DNA from: Rossellomorea marisflavi
GTDB lineage: Bacteria; Bacillota; Bacilli; Bacillales; Bacillaceae_B
DNA: 64,000 nt
Assembly: GCF_022170785.1 (NCBI RefSeq)
Contig: NZ_CP081870.1
Coordinates: 484,001-548,000 of the forward strand
Reading direction: 5' to 3'
The notes below the pieces were generated by a model. That model was not told the DNA's origin. It ran no database searches and was given only the letters and a program-made list of their open reading frames with translations. The translations under genes were made by a program, and so were the position numbers. Numbering within the stretch: position 1 is the first letter of the stretch; each line of letters starts with the position of its first letter. Below, piece after piece: positions 47,242 to 56,719 of the stretch.

Positions 47242-48164
47242 GCGAAGGGCGCTCTTGGAAAATCACTGTTCCAGCCAGTACGGCGAATCTTGGACCGGGT
47301 TTTGATTCCATCGGCCTTTCACTGAACCTCTATCTGAACCTTGATGCCGAGGAAGCGGAGCGATGGGAGGTTATTGCCCTTTCACCGGAACTTAAAGAGT
47401 TCCCGAAGGATGAGGAGCATTTCATCGTATGTGTGGCCATGGAAGTAGCAGGACGTCATGGTAAGGTCCATCCGCCGTGCAAGCTGTCCGTGGAGAGCAT
47501 GATCCCGCTCACTCGGGGACTCGGATCGAGTGCCGCAGCCGTCATTGCCGGGGTTGAACTGGCGAATGCCGCCTGTGGGCTGAACCTGACGATGCTTGAG
47601 AAGCTGAAGGAAGCCAATCGATTTGAAGGCCATCCTGATAATGTGGGAGCATCCCTTTACGGAGGACTTGTGATTGCGACTCAGTCGGGAGAGGATTTGG
47701 AACTCGTATCGATTCAAAATCCTGCTTTTGATGTGGTCGCCGTCATTCCCCCGACGGAGCTGAAAACTTCTGAGGCACGGGAAGCACTGCCCGATGAGCT
47801 TTCATTCACTGAATCGGTCCTTGCAGGATCCGTATCCAACGTCCTGGTCGCCGCCCTCCTGAATGGTGATCTTGAAACAGCCGGCAGGATGATGAAGGCG
47901 GATCGCTACCATCAGCCATACCGCAAAAGCCTCTTACCACATTATGATCTGGTGGAAAGGACTGCACTCGAAGCAGGGGCATTCGGCGTCGCTCTAAGTG
48001 GGGCCGGCCCTACGATTGCTTGCTTTACCGGGAAGGGGGAAGGGGCGGATCTTGCTAACGAAATCAAGCAGTCATTTCCCCATATGCTCGTCCGTCACCT
48101 TCTGATTACATCCGAAGGCAGCTCTGTCCTTGAGCAGCCGAAGGTCCGTCCTTTCACGCTATAA
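47235..48164 (+). CDS. thrB: homoserine kinase
   Basis: GHMP-family kinase that phosphorylates homoserine, 309 residues. N-terminal [19 protein letters not shown], the ATP loop [16 protein letters not shown] near residue 90 and the C-terminal [14 protein letters not shown] near residue 252 are diagnostic. The ATG lies within the end of thrC. The terminator stem uses the last codons of the gene. Confidence 0.95.
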   Translation: MVGEGRSWKITVPASTANLGPGFDSIGLSLNLYLNLDAEEAERWEVIALSPELKEFPKDEEHFIVCVAMEVAGRHGKVHPPCKLSVESMIPLTRGLGSSAAAVIAGVELANAACGLNLTMLEKLKEANRFEGHPDNVGASLYGGLVIATQSGEDLELVSIQNPAFDVVAVIPPTELKTSEAREALPDELSFTESVLAGSVSNVLVAALLNGDLETAGRMMKADRYHQPYRKSLLPHYDLVERTALEAGAFGVALSGAGPTIACFTGKGEGADLANEIKQSFPHMLVRHLLITSEGSSVLEQPKVRPFTL

Positions 48165-48185
48165 GCGAAGGGGCGGGCTTTTTTT
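48144..48185 (+). terminator. terminator of hom-thrC-thrB
   Basis: GTCCGTCCTT (48144-48153) pairs with AAGGGGCGGGC (48168-48178), with an inner CGC/GCG, G-U pairs and one bulge, followed by seven T. The left arm is inside thrB. Confidence 0.75.
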
Positions 48186-48190
48186 CACTT

Positions 48191-48487
48191 TCACCTCGTC
48201 ATCACAATCCCCTGCTCTTCGTCATCCGCATATAAGTGATAGATCGAACGCGGTTGAATTCCCAGGTCCTCGCGAAGCTCTTTGGGAATATTCACTGTTC
48301 CTTTCTCCGATATAAATCCTTTATTGTAGGTGGTCTCTTCGAGTGCCTCCCTGATCAGGATGGACCCTGCCTCATGGATGAATTCCGCCTGTCTGCCTGG
48401 CAACAATCCGAATCGTTCCCGCCACTCTCTCGGAATGGTGATGCTACCGCTCCGGCTGAACAGCCTTGTTTTATGAAGCGTACACAT
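48191..48487 (-). CDS. AbrB/SpoVT-type DNA-binding protein with two swapped-hairpin motifs
   Basis: A 98-residue protein with two similar segments: RLFSRSGSITIPREWRERFGL (residues 8-28, written in parts RLFSRSGSITIPREW and RERFGL) and GFISEKGTVNIPKELREDLG near residue 57. Both follow the AbrB pattern of a looped hinge helix used in transition-state regulators and antitoxins. The start ATG has AGGTGA six bases before it. No toxin partner is adjacent, so a regulator is more likely than an antitoxin. It is convergent with thrB. Confidence 0.75.
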   Translation of the reverse strand: MCTLHKTRLFSRSGSITIPREWRERFGLLPGRQAEFIHEAGSILIREALEETTYNKGFISEKGTVNIPKELREDLGIQPRSIYHLYADDEEQGIVMTR

Positions 48488-48721
48488 ATTCTGTCACCTG
48501 CTTTCACATAGTAACCTTTTTCCTCAAGGAAGAGCTTTAAACGTACAGGGGGCAATTTGGTTCAAAGGAAGGAGGGACAAAAAAGACAGATGGTCTGAAT
48601 TCATCTCCTAAGCACCCTCACAGCGTGGTATGATAGGGGAGTCGGAAACAGCACTGTGATAATTCATCATAGTTGGTGAAACCATATAGGAAAGACTACG
48701 TGAATTTAGGTGACGCTTAAG

Positions 48722-50053
48722 ATGGGACAAGCTAAATGGATAGCCGCACGAATTGCGTTGATGTATTTTCTGGTCGGATTGCTTTGGATTTTCTTATCTG
48801 ACTATGTGTCGATTCATCTGGCAAAGGAGAATCTGGGTTTATATATATACTCCCAACGCTTTAAAGGGTGGTTTTTCATCCTCATCACAGGCGTAGTACT
48901 CTATTTCCTTGTCCATAAGACCACACGTGAAATCACACTTGCCAATGAGCGGTTGCGTAAGAAAGAAGTCCAGCTTGAAAGCAGGAATCAGCACTATCAT
49001 TCCCTTATTGAGCAAAATCCCGACGCCTTCATTGAGTTATCCTTGAACGGTCAGGTCATCTATGTGAATGGTGAGGCGGAAAAGCTCCTTGAATCGTCCA
49101 TGGATCGCCTCAAGTCGGTTTCGTTCAGCCAATACTTAGAAAAGAACGATCTGAACCTGTTGAAAGGACACCATTCCCAAACATTGAAAGGTGTGCCTTC
49201 AACATTTGAAACGACCATCCACCTTGGTGTTCGGTCAAAATTGGTGCGATGTTCCTTTGTCCCCATCATCATCAATGACGAAGTGACCGGTATGTTTGCC
49301 ATTGCCCGGGATATCACCCGTGAGAGGAAAAACGAGGAAATGGCACTCGCCTCGGAAAAGCTTTCGGTCATCGGACAGCTGGCTGCAGCTGTCGCCCATG
49401 AAATCAGGAATCCATTGACCTCACTAAAGGGCTTCATCCAGCTGTTGAAAACGTCAAATGAAGTGCAGTCATCATACTTGGATATCATGCATCAAGAAGT
49501 CGACAGGATCGATCTGATCTCAGGAGAAATGCTCATACTCGGTAAACAACAGGATATCCCGTTTCGTCCTCACCGTATCGACCAATTATTATCCCATGTC
49601 CTCGTACTGATGGAAGCGCAGGCACATATGGATAATGTGTCCATGACCTTTCGCAACAAGGGACTTGAAGACATGCTGGTGATGGGCGAGGGCAATCAGC
49701 TTAAGCAAGTATTCATCAATATTATCAAGAATGGTGTGGAATCCATACCGGAGAATCGGAACGGACATGTGTGCATTACGTTAGGCAGTTCCGATGATCA
49801 CGCCTTCATATATGTAGAAGATAACGGTACAGGAATGGATCCGGAGCGTGTGGAGCGACTCGGAGAACCATTCTACTCGACAAAAGAAAAAGGGACCGGA
49901 CTTGGACTTGCTGTATGTCAAAAAATCATCCAGCGCCATAAAGGCTCCTTAACATTTAAAACAGAAAAAGATGTCGGTACAACGGTGGAAATCCGCCTTC
50001 CATTATGGAAAGGAAGTACATGTGCCGATGCAGAAGAGAGGAATGTAACATGA
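48722..50053 (+). CDS. membrane sensor histidine kinase with PAS domain
   Basis: A 443-residue kinase: two membrane segments (IALMYFLVGLLWIFL near residue 10 and WFFILITGVVLYFLV near residue 47), a coiled linker, a PAS domain (about residues 90-210), the H-box AVAHEIRNPLTSLKGFIQLL with the phosphorylated histidine near residue 225, and ATPase boxes VFINIIKNGVES and VEDNGTGMDPE with KGTGLGLAVCQ. ATG 48722 is favoured by AGGTGA nine bases upstream over GTG 48710. No response regulator is adjacent, as in orphan sporulation-type kinases. Its stop overlaps the helicase start. Confidence 0.88.
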   Translation: MGQAKWIAARIALMYFLVGLLWIFLSDYVSIHLAKENLGLYIYSQRFKGWFFILITGVVLYFLVHKTTREITLANERLRKKEVQLESRNQHYHSLIEQNPDAFIELSLNGQVIYVNGEAEKLLESSMDRLKSVSFSQYLEKNDLNLLKGHHSQTLKGVPSTFETTIHLGVRSKLVRCSFVPIIINDEVTGMFAIARDITRERKNEEMALASEKLSVIGQLAAAVAHEIRNPLTSLKGFIQLLKTSNEVQSSYLDIMHQEVDRIDLISGEMLILGKQQDIPFRPHRIDQLLSHVLVLMEAQAHMDNVSMTFRNKGLEDMLVMGEGNQLKQVFINIIKNGVESIPENRNGHVCITLGSSDDHAFIYVEDNGTGMDPERVERLGEPFYSTKEKGTGLGLAVCQKIIQRHKGSLTFKTEKDVGTTVEIRLPLWKGSTCADAEERNVT

Positions 50054-51174
50054 AAGCAACTGAACTTATCGATCACCCAGCCATACAAAAGACGTGGGAT
50101 GAATCCAGTTTTGGAGATATGACCCCGATCCAGGAAAAAGCCATCCCGAAGGTGCTTGAAGGAAAAGACCTTATCTGCGAGTCGCCGACAGGAACAGGAA
50201 AAACATTAGCCTATCTGCTTCCCATCATCCAGGCTATCGATCCTTCGAGAAAGCAGGCACAGGCAGTGATCATTGCCCCTTCAAGGGAACTGGTGATGCA
50301 AATTCAACAGGAAATTACTAAATGGGGCAAAGATACGGGCGTTACCGGTGCGGCCTTCATCGGTGGAGCAAATATCAAGAAGCAGCTGGAAAAGCTGAAA
50401 AAGAAGCCTCATATCATCGTCGGTACAACGGGACGTCTCCTGGAGCTCATGAAGCTGAAAAAACTGAAGATGCATGAAGTGAAAACCATCGTTGTGGATG
50501 AGTTCGACCTGATGATCACTCACGAGCATGTGAAAGAAGTCCGGGAAATCATCAAATCGACACTGAAGGAGAGACAGGTGCTCTTCTTCTCTGCAACTTT
50601 GTCACCGGAAACCTCAAGGGTGGCTGAAGAGCTCTTGCAGGATCCGGAATTAGTGAAGATCGATGAAAAATTGGACCAGCCGAATGTCGAGCATCTTTAT
50701 GTGTACACAGAGCTCCGTGATAAGATCGAGGCGCTGAGAAATCTTGCTCATTTCAAGGACATAAAAGCCCTTGTATTTTTCAATCAGCTTGATAAACTTT
50801 CCGAGGCAGAAGAAAAGTTGAAATTTAAAGGCGTGGATCTGGAGGTACTTGCAGGGGAATCCAAGAAGGTGGAGAGGAAGGCATCTCTAGACCGCTTCAG
50901 GGCTGGGAAAGTCCCGATGCTCCTTACAACGGATGTGGCAGCGCGCGGCCTCGATATCCAAGGGGTCACCCACGTAGTTCATTTCGATTTCCCGACCGAT
51001 ACAAAGCAGTACATCCATCGTTCGGGCAGAACGGGAAGAATGGGAGCTTCAGGAACCGTCATTTCCCTGGTATCCAAACGTGAACAGAGCTTCCTTGAAA
51101 AGCTCGGAAAAGAAGTGGATTTATCGTTCAATGAAAAAACAATCCACGGCGGACAGCTGAAAGATCCGCGATAA
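50050..51174 (+). CDS. DEAD-box ATP-dependent RNA helicase
   Basis: RNA helicase of 374 residues, limited to the two RecA-like domains. Motifs in order: Q-motif region GDMTPIQEKAIP, Walker A SPTGTGKTLAYLLP near residue 40, motif II VDEFD (a DEFD variant of DEAD) near residue 154, FSATL near residue 180, TTDVAARGLDIQGV near residue 295 and HRSGRTGRMGA near residue 320. ATG 50050 overlaps the kinase stop; the frame from 50005 is not used. It resembles the smaller Bacillus helicases without a C-terminal RNA-binding domain. Confidence 0.9.
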   Translation: MKATELIDHPAIQKTWDESSFGDMTPIQEKAIPKVLEGKDLICESPTGTGKTLAYLLPIIQAIDPSRKQAQAVIIAPSRELVMQIQQEITKWGKDTGVTGAAFIGGANIKKQLEKLKKKPHIIVGTTGRLLELMKLKKLKMHEVKTIVVDEFDLMITHEHVKEVREIIKSTLKERQVLFFSATLSPETSRVAEELLQDPELVKIDEKLDQPNVEHLYVYTELRDKIEALRNLAHFKDIKALVFFNQLDKLSEAEEKLKFKGVDLEVLAGESKKVERKASLDRFRAGKVPMLLTTDVAARGLDIQGVTHVVHFDFPTDTKQYIHRSGRTGRMGASGTVISLVSKREQSFLEKLGKEVDLSFNEKTIHGGQLKDPR

Positions 51175-51185
51175 TTGCTGCCCTG

Positions 51186-51221
51186 ACGGCCGCTCCTGTT
51201 GACAGGAGGGGTCGTTTTTTA
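51186..51221 (+). terminator. terminator after the DEAD-box helicase
   Basis: CTCCTG (51193-51198), loop TTGA and CAGGAG (51203-51208), extended by imperfect pairing of the flanking ACGGCC and GGGTCGT, followed by six T. Confidence 0.8.
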
Positions 51222-51229
51222 ATCCCTGA

Positions 51230-51895
51230 ACACAGTGCAAGACGCTGTCTATGTATACTGAACATAAACAGCGCCTTAATGTAAATACATCTTATTCAAT
51301 TTACCTTTACGATCCTTTCTTACTAATCAACATACGAACCTTCATTTTTTAAAATTAATGGAATTGCATGCTTTAGTTTATTTTTTTCGTTCTTCTGATT
51401 TTCCCACATGCCCACAGGATACGAAGGAGGTTTTCACGGGCCTTCTTCTGGCGTATCGTGATTTAGCATGCTTCGCTGACGTTCTTCATTGGTATCATCC
51501 CCTGAAATAAGAATGATGCGCGTCCCCGCATATCCACACGATCCTGAAACTGGTTTTCACGGGCCATTTCATTGCGGATGGTGATGTTGATATGCTTTGC
51601 TTTCCTACTTCATTGGAATCACGCCTTTCTTTTAAGGTGGGTGGTGCTTTCTTTTGTTATTATGTATCATAGCAGGTTCGTGCAATTAATCAAATGTTCA
51701 GAATTATTGATATAATCTGATTTAAAGAGGATTTTGTAGGGGAATCGTGGTTTTTCTTTATTTTTTGTAAAGTTTCTTTGTTTTTTAGTGTTTTTCTTGA
51801 GGAAGACGGTTAAATCAGGGGTTTATATAGGTTTTGGGGGAGTGTTGGTTTAACTTACGAATTGTGATGGGTTCATTCAGCCTTGGATCTTTGAG
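51230..51895. other. gene-free stretch with a degenerate duplicated segment
   Basis: No convincing gene. Two related segments of about 100 bases (about 51410-51500 and 51535-51630) share GGTTTTCACGGGCC, then TTCATTGG followed by TATCATCCC or AATCACGCC in the same order, with many differences; they may be remnants of a duplicated small gene on the - strand. From about 51650 the DNA is A/T-rich, with TTGATATAATCTG near 51708 resembling a -10 region. Confidence 0.35.
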
Positions 51896-52965
51896 TTGAG
51901 TTGGGGTGTGATGGGTTCGTTCCGTTTCGCTTCGGGTGGCCGCTTTCCGCGGGGCGAGCGATGAGCCTCCTCGTGCCTGCGGGGTCTCATCTGCCCGCCT
52001 ATCCGCAGGAGTCGTCCACCCTCCGCTGCACTGCACTATGCGTTGATGATGGGGGTGGAAGGGAATGGTCCCAGTTCACCCTACTTTTAGTAAAGGGCCA
52101 TTCAACTCCATGCTTCTTCTTTGAGTTGGTTGTGTAGTGAGTGATGGGTTCGTTCCGTTTCGCTGCGGGTGGCCGCTTTCCGCGAGGGCGAGCGATGAGC
52201 CTCCTCGTGCCTGCGGGGTCTCATCTGCCCGCCTATCCGCAGGAGTCGACCACCCTTCGCTGCACTGCACGATGCGGTGATGATGGGGTGGAAGGGAATG
52301 GTCCAACAATTCACCCTGCATTTTGGTAAATAACCATTTAACTCCCCTTTTTTGAGTGGGATGTGGGGTGATGGGTTCGTTCCGTTTCGCTACGGGTGGC
52401 CGCTTTCCGCGGGGCGAGCGGTGAGCCTCCTCGTGCCTGCGGGGTCTCATCCGCCCGCCTACCCGCAGGAGTCGACCACCCTTCGCTGCACTGCACGATG
52501 CGGTGATGATGGGGTGGAAGGGAATGGTCCAACAATTCACCCTGCATTTTGGTAAATAACCATTTAACTCCCCTTTTTTGAGTGGGATGTGGTGTGATGG
52601 GTTCGTTCCGTTTCTCTACGGGTGGCCGCTTTCCGCGGGGCGAGCGATGAGCCTCCTCGTGCCTGCGGGGTCTCATCTGCCCGCCTATCCGCAGGAGTCG
52701 ACCACCCTTCGCTGCACTGCACGATGCGGTGATGATGGGGTGGAAGGGAATGGTCCAACAATTCACCCTGCATTTTGGTAAATAACCATTTAACTCCCCT
52801 TTTTTGAGTGGGATGTGGGGTGATGGGTTCGTTCCGTTTCGCTACGGGTGGCCGCTTTCCGCGGGGCGAGCGATGAGCCTCCTCGTGCCTGCGGGGTCTC
52901 ATCCGCCCGCCTTTCCGCAGGAGTCGTCCACCCTCCGCTGCACTGCACTATGCGGTGAAGAGGGT
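51896..52965. repeat. tandem array of about five 226-bp dyad-rich units
   Basis: Units begin with GAGTKGG-like sequence near 51898, 52123, 52354, 52580 and 52806; the last three starts are exactly 226 bases apart, and the fifth unit is partial. Each unit contains GTTCGTTCCGTTTC, CGCTTTCCGCGGGGCGAGCG, CCTCCTCGTGCCTGCGGGGT, CCGCAGGAGTCG and CTTCGCTGCACTGCACGATG. Units three and four are nearly identical, suggesting recent expansion or homogenisation. ORFs read through them have repetitive, low-quality translations and are not listed as genes. From 52966 to 53116 is unique T/G-rich sequence. Confidence 0.88.
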
Positions 52966-53116
52966 TATCACTTTTGCTTCACCCTGCTTTTTAGTGACGT
53001 GGTGGTTGGTATCGATGATCGGTTTTTCTTATGTGGTCTGATCCAAAACGGTGAATGGTTAGGGGAGGGGGGGTTTGTTATAGTGGTGGTAGGATGTGGA
53101 AAATGGAGGGGTGAGG

Positions 53117-53893
53117 ATGAATGAGTGGAATGCTTCTCAGTATTTGATGTTTGGAGATGAACGGACACAGCCGTCGATTGATTTGATTGGGCGGATCGAT
53201 CATGTGGATCCCCGCCGGGTGCTTGATATTGGCTGTGGGCCGGGTAACGGGACGGAGCGGTTGCATCTCCGCTATCCGGATGCAGATGTGTATGGAATTG
53301 ATTCTTCTATTGCGATGATTGAGGCAGCGAGGCAGGCATATCCCCGTATGCGGTTTGATTTGTGTGATGCGTCCAAAGACCTGCCGTCATTGGATCGTGG
53401 GTATGATATTGTCTTCTCAAACGCCGTGATCCAATGGATTCCCGATCATGGGAAGTTGCTGGGGGAGATGTTCCAATTGCTGAACGATGGGGGGACGCTT
53501 GCTGTGCAGATGCCGATCAATGAGGGGTCTCCTGCTTTCCGGGTGATCAACGAAGTGATCCGTGATCCGAAATGGGGGTTTACGGAGAAGGAATTCTCTC
53601 AGACGAATAAGCTGCCAGTCGGGGATTACGTAGATATCCTGTCGGGGCTTACAGACGTATTTTCTGTGTGGGAAACTTCCTATTATCATAGGATGAAGGA
53701 GCATGAGGAAATCCTGGAATGGGTTAAGGGGACGAAGCTCCTTCCCTTTTTGAAGGCCCTTGAGGCGGATGAAGCGAAAAAACAAGCCTTTCAGCGGGAG
53801 ATCCTTGAGGGGATTAAGGGGCAATATTCCAGACAAGTCAACGGCGAAATCATGTTTCGCTTTAAACGACTGTTCTTCACAGCAAAAAAATAA
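53117..53893 (+). CDS. class I SAM methyltransferase, trans-aconitate methyltransferase-like
   Basis: A 258-residue methyltransferase. Motif I is RVLDIGCGPGNGTERL near residue 34, the acidic SAM-binding end of strand two is YGIDSSIAMIEAARQ near residue 58, and FSNAVIQWIPDHGKLLGEMF near residue 97 with LLNDGGTLAVQMP is typical of the Tam (trans-aconitate 2-methyltransferase) group. The substrate is not certain. ATG 53117 follows GGAGGGGTGAGG; the frame is open from 53096. Its neighbours give no pathway clue. Confidence 0.8.
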   Translation: MNEWNASQYLMFGDERTQPSIDLIGRIDHVDPRRVLDIGCGPGNGTERLHLRYPDADVYGIDSSIAMIEAARQAYPRMRFDLCDASKDLPSLDRGYDIVFSNAVIQWIPDHGKLLGEMFQLLNDGGTLAVQMPINEGSPAFRVINEVIRDPKWGFTEKEFSQTNKLPVGDYVDILSGLTDVFSVWETSYYHRMKEHEEILEWVKGTKLLPFLKALEADEAKKQAFQREILEGIKGQYSRQVNGEIMFRFKRLFFTAKK

Positions 53894-53907
53894 TCGGTGC
53901 ACGCCCC

Positions 53908-53935
53908 GATACCCCGACGCTCCGTGTCGGGGTAT
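53908..53935. terminator. perfect hairpin after the methyltransferase gene
   Basis: GATACCCCGAC (53908-53918) and GTCGGGGTATC (53925-53935) form a perfect 11-base-pair stem between two convergent genes. There is no immediate T-run on either strand, so termination efficiency is uncertain. Confidence 0.5.
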
Positions 53936-53948
53936 CACAGTATGGACA

Positions 53949-54188
53949 TCAGTATTCAGACCGTCGCTTTAAATACTGATCCTCAAGGTCCATTTCCCGG
54001 TTGACGAGCCGTTCCATTTCTTCGAGGTGGTGGGTCTCGACGACGGGATCGAGGGGAGACCAGCGGACGTTGTAAACAAAATAGTAGGATCGTATTTTCC
54101 TGAGTATGACCAGAGAGTGTGGGAACAGGTCGAATTCAGCTTTGATGCTTCGGAAGCGAGTGTATCCCCATTTGGTTATGTTCATCAT
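53949..54188 (-). CDS. small conserved-looking protein of unknown function
   Basis: A 79-residue frame, rich in basic and aromatic residues, ending in the charged segment HHLEEMERLVNREMDLEDQY. No family was recognised. Support for a real gene comes from GGGTGAT just before its ATG, convergence with the methyltransferase gene and absence of a competing gene. The DNA from 54189 to 54440 has no other gene. Confidence 0.5.
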   Translation of the reverse strand: MMNITKWGYTRFRSIKAEFDLFPHSLVILRKIRSYYFVYNVRWSPLDPVVETHHLEEMERLVNREMDLEDQYLKRRSEY

Positions 54189-54440
54189 GTATCACCCGTT
54201 TTCTTATTCCCTTTCTGAAGGGAGGATTAACGTAGGGAAGACAGTTACATGGAGGATTCCATTGTTGAGAGAGGACGAGGGGGTTAAACAAACGTTTGGT
54301 TGGGGGAGCAAATGCTTATTATAGTATAGGGTCATTCGTTAAACAACCGTTTAAGGGGCTGATTGGTCATTGCCATGACGGTTTCATCATTGTTATGATT
54401 AGTTGGTTACGAATCGCCAGGTAAGCTAGGAGAATGAGCT

Positions 54441-56681
54441 TTGAATAACGTATTGACCCACTATTCCATCTACCCATTCGATGCCGATAAGAAAGAGATT
54501 CCCGTTGCCCCGTTACAAAACGGGCAGACGTCGGAGGCTCTTGTGGCACCTGATGAGGAAGATTCATATTATTTTAGAATATTAGAGAGCGCGGGGATTC
54601 AGTTGAATCAGGCGCAGATCGAAGCCGTCCGTCACGGGGAAGGGCCGTGCCTGACCCTTGCTGGTGCAGGGACGGGTAAGACGACTGTCCTGGTGAGCAG
54701 GACCGGCTATCTGATGACGGTGAAGGGAATCGAACCCCAGCATATCCTGCTGGTGACCTTCACGAAGAAGGCTGCCGATGAGATGAAGCAGCGGATCACC
54801 CGTCTTCCGGGGACTGAAGGCGGACACCGGGTGCACGCCAGTACATTCCATGCCCTCTTCCTTCATCTTCTGCGCTCCAGACAGTACACGCAGGAAGTCA
54901 TCGGGAATGAGCGATACAAACAGATCCTGTTGAAGCAGATCCAGCGCGGGATGAACATCCAGAATCCCTATGATGCAGAGACGCTCCTTGCCAAGCTTTC
55001 TCATTACAAATTGAACAAATTCGATTTGCGTGAGCTTCCAGAGGAGACGAAAACCGAAAAAGAAACACGGAGCATCCTCCTCAAATATGAGGAGTGGAAA
55101 CGGATGAACCATAAGATGGACTTCGATGATATCCTCACGGAGGCACATGAACTCCTCATGATGAATCCGAATCTCCTTCAGACGCTGCAGCATCGTTTCC
55201 GCTATGTGATGGTCGATGAGTTCCAGGATACAAACCTTGTGCAGTACGAGCTGGTCAAATTGATCGCAGCGCATGGGAATCTTTTCGTGGTGGGGGATGA
55301 TGACCAGACGATCTACTCCTTCAACGGAGCCAGGAATGAGTTCATCCTCGACTTTGATGAAGAGTTTCCCGATTCTAAAGTCGTCACCCTTCAAGAGAAT
55401 TACCGCTCCGATGCTTCCATCATCGGTCTCGGCAATGAAGTGATCGGCCGCAATGGACAGCGCCGGGACAAAACGTTGATTGCGACGAAGCCTGAGGCGG
55501 AAAAGCCTCTCTATTCCAGGCCGTCGACCGTCGATGAGGAAGCACAGTGGATCGCTGAAGAGATCAAGCGCCTCGTCGAAAGCGGCTATCAGTATCAGGA
55601 CGTGACGATCCTGCACCGGACCATGAGCAGCGGCCGAGCTGTATTCGAAGAACTCCTGCTGAAGGAAATCCCGTTCACCCCATACAACCAAAAGGATTCC
55701 CTCTTCTATGATAACTGGATGGTGAAGCCCGTCGTGGATCATCTGCGACTCGCCATCGTACCGAGGAACTTCTCTGCGATGGAATCCATCCTTCCGACCC
55801 TTTTCATCAACAAGGAAAGGGGGATGACCCAGATCCGGCAGGGTGAGACGAAGGAGCAGAGCCCGAATCCGCTCCTTCACGTCACGAAGATCCCTGGGCT
55901 GAAACCGTTCCAGGTGAAATCGATCAATGAAAGGATCTCGTTCTTGAAGATGATCCGTGACCACTCCCCTCAGCAGGCGATCAAACGGATCAGGAGGGAC
56001 TTTTACCATCGGTATATGGATGCGAAAGAGTCCAATATCGTGACGGAGCAGAAGGAAATGATCAAGGAAATGCTCGATGAGCTGGAGGGTTCGGCAAAGC
56101 GTTTCGAGACGATCGCAAGCTTCATCGCGTTCATTGATGAAATGAAAAAGAAGTATGAAGAAGTCTATTCTGATCAGTACAGACAGTCCGATAGCGTGTC
56201 TCTTATGACCATCCACCGTTCCAAGGGACTTGAATTTCCCGTCGTGTTCCTGATCGGGGCCATCGAGGGGAACCTCCCCCACTCCTCTGCCTTGAAAGCA
56301 GATCATCTGGAGGACAAGGTCCTGAAGGATGTGAAAAAGTCCGAAAAGCTTGAGAAGGCCATCGAGGAGGAGCGTCGGCTCGCCTATGTAGCCATTACGA
56401 GGGCTAAGGAGCGTCTTTACATATCATCCCCTGCCTATTATCAAGGGGAGACCCGCCCTTGTTCCCGGTTTATCAGTGATATTTTCAAAACGGAGCCGGT
56501 GAAGGCGCCTGTGAAGAAGCCCAAGGAAGATTCAGTCTATATTTCCATCGATGCCTGGATCTGCACCCAGCCGAGGTGCATTGCATGGCAACGGATCGCC
56601 CCAGGCGAGAGCGCTTCGACTAAGGAGTGCCCGATCTGTATGGGGGATATGAAGCCCGGAAGGAAAGAAGTCACGATCTAA
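54441..56681 (+). CDS. UvrD/PcrA-family DNA helicase, YjcD-like
   Basis: Superfamily 1A ATP-dependent helicase of 746 residues. Motifs: QIEAVRHGEGPCLTLAGAGTGKTT (Q-motif and Walker A, given as QIEAVRHGEG and LAGAGTGKTT) near residue 60, VDEFQDTNLVQYEL near residue 256, VVGDDDQTIYSFNGA near residue 285, LMTIHRSKGLEFPVVF near residue 591 and YVAITRAKERLYIS near residue 650. The C-terminus adds CTQPRC and CPIC, a probable zinc-binding module. The start TTG has AGGAGA seven bases before it. Length and tail resemble B. subtilis YjcD rather than PcrA. Confidence 0.88.
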   Translation: MNNVLTHYSIYPFDADKKEIPVAPLQNGQTSEALVAPDEEDSYYFRILESAGIQLNQAQIEAVRHGEGPCLTLAGAGTGKTTVLVSRTGYLMTVKGIEPQHILLVTFTKKAADEMKQRITRLPGTEGGHRVHASTFHALFLHLLRSRQYTQEVIGNERYKQILLKQIQRGMNIQNPYDAETLLAKLSHYKLNKFDLRELPEETKTEKETRSILLKYEEWKRMNHKMDFDDILTEAHELLMMNPNLLQTLQHRFRYVMVDEFQDTNLVQYELVKLIAAHGNLFVVGDDDQTIYSFNGARNEFILDFDEEFPDSKVVTLQENYRSDASIIGLGNEVIGRNGQRRDKTLIATKPEAEKPLYSRPSTVDEEAQWIAEEIKRLVESGYQYQDVTILHRTMSSGRAVFEELLLKEIPFTPYNQKDSLFYDNWMVKPVVDHLRLAIVPRNFSAMESILPTLFINKERGMTQIRQGETKEQSPNPLLHVTKIPGLKPFQVKSINERISFLKMIRDHSPQQAIKRIRRDFYHRYMDAKESNIVTEQKEMIKEMLDELEGSAKRFETIASFIAFIDEMKKKYEEVYSDQYRQSDSVSLMTIHRSKGLEFPVVFLIGAIEGNLPHSSALKADHLEDKVLKDVKKSEKLEKAIEEERRLAYVAITRAKERLYISSPAYYQGETRPCSRFISDIFKTEPVKAPVKKPKEDSVYISIDAWICTQPRCIAWQRIAPGESASTKECPICMGDMKPGRKEVTI

Positions 56682-56687
56682 CGCATA

Positions 56688-56719
56688 AAAGCCCGATTCC
56701 CTAATGGGAATCGGGCTTT
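56688..56719. terminator. bidirectional terminator between the helicase and a small membrane protein
   Basis: AAAGCCCGATTCC (56688-56700) pairs perfectly with GGAATCGGGCTTT (56707-56719) around a six-base loop. It overlaps the last codons of the convergent small gene and has A/T runs suited to both directions. Confidence 0.85.

Noticed and set aside
48355..48555. Alternative frame over the AbrB-like gene start
   Set aside because: The AbrB frame has a better ribosome site and clear motifs; I found no sign of a frameshift joining the two.
51901..52902. Overlapping ORFs of 60-150 codons on both strands in the 226-bp array
   Set aside because: They repeat with the DNA unit, lack ribosome sites and have skewed composition; this is repeat DNA read as protein.
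51896..52965. CRISPR-like array
   Set aside because: The whole 226-bp unit is repeated with no unique spacers, and no cas gene is nearby.
54582..56306. 574-codon ORF antisense to the UvrD-family helicase
   Set aside because: It is a shadow of a strongly coding frame; motifs of a real helicase lie on the + strand and the antisense translation has no recognisable domain.
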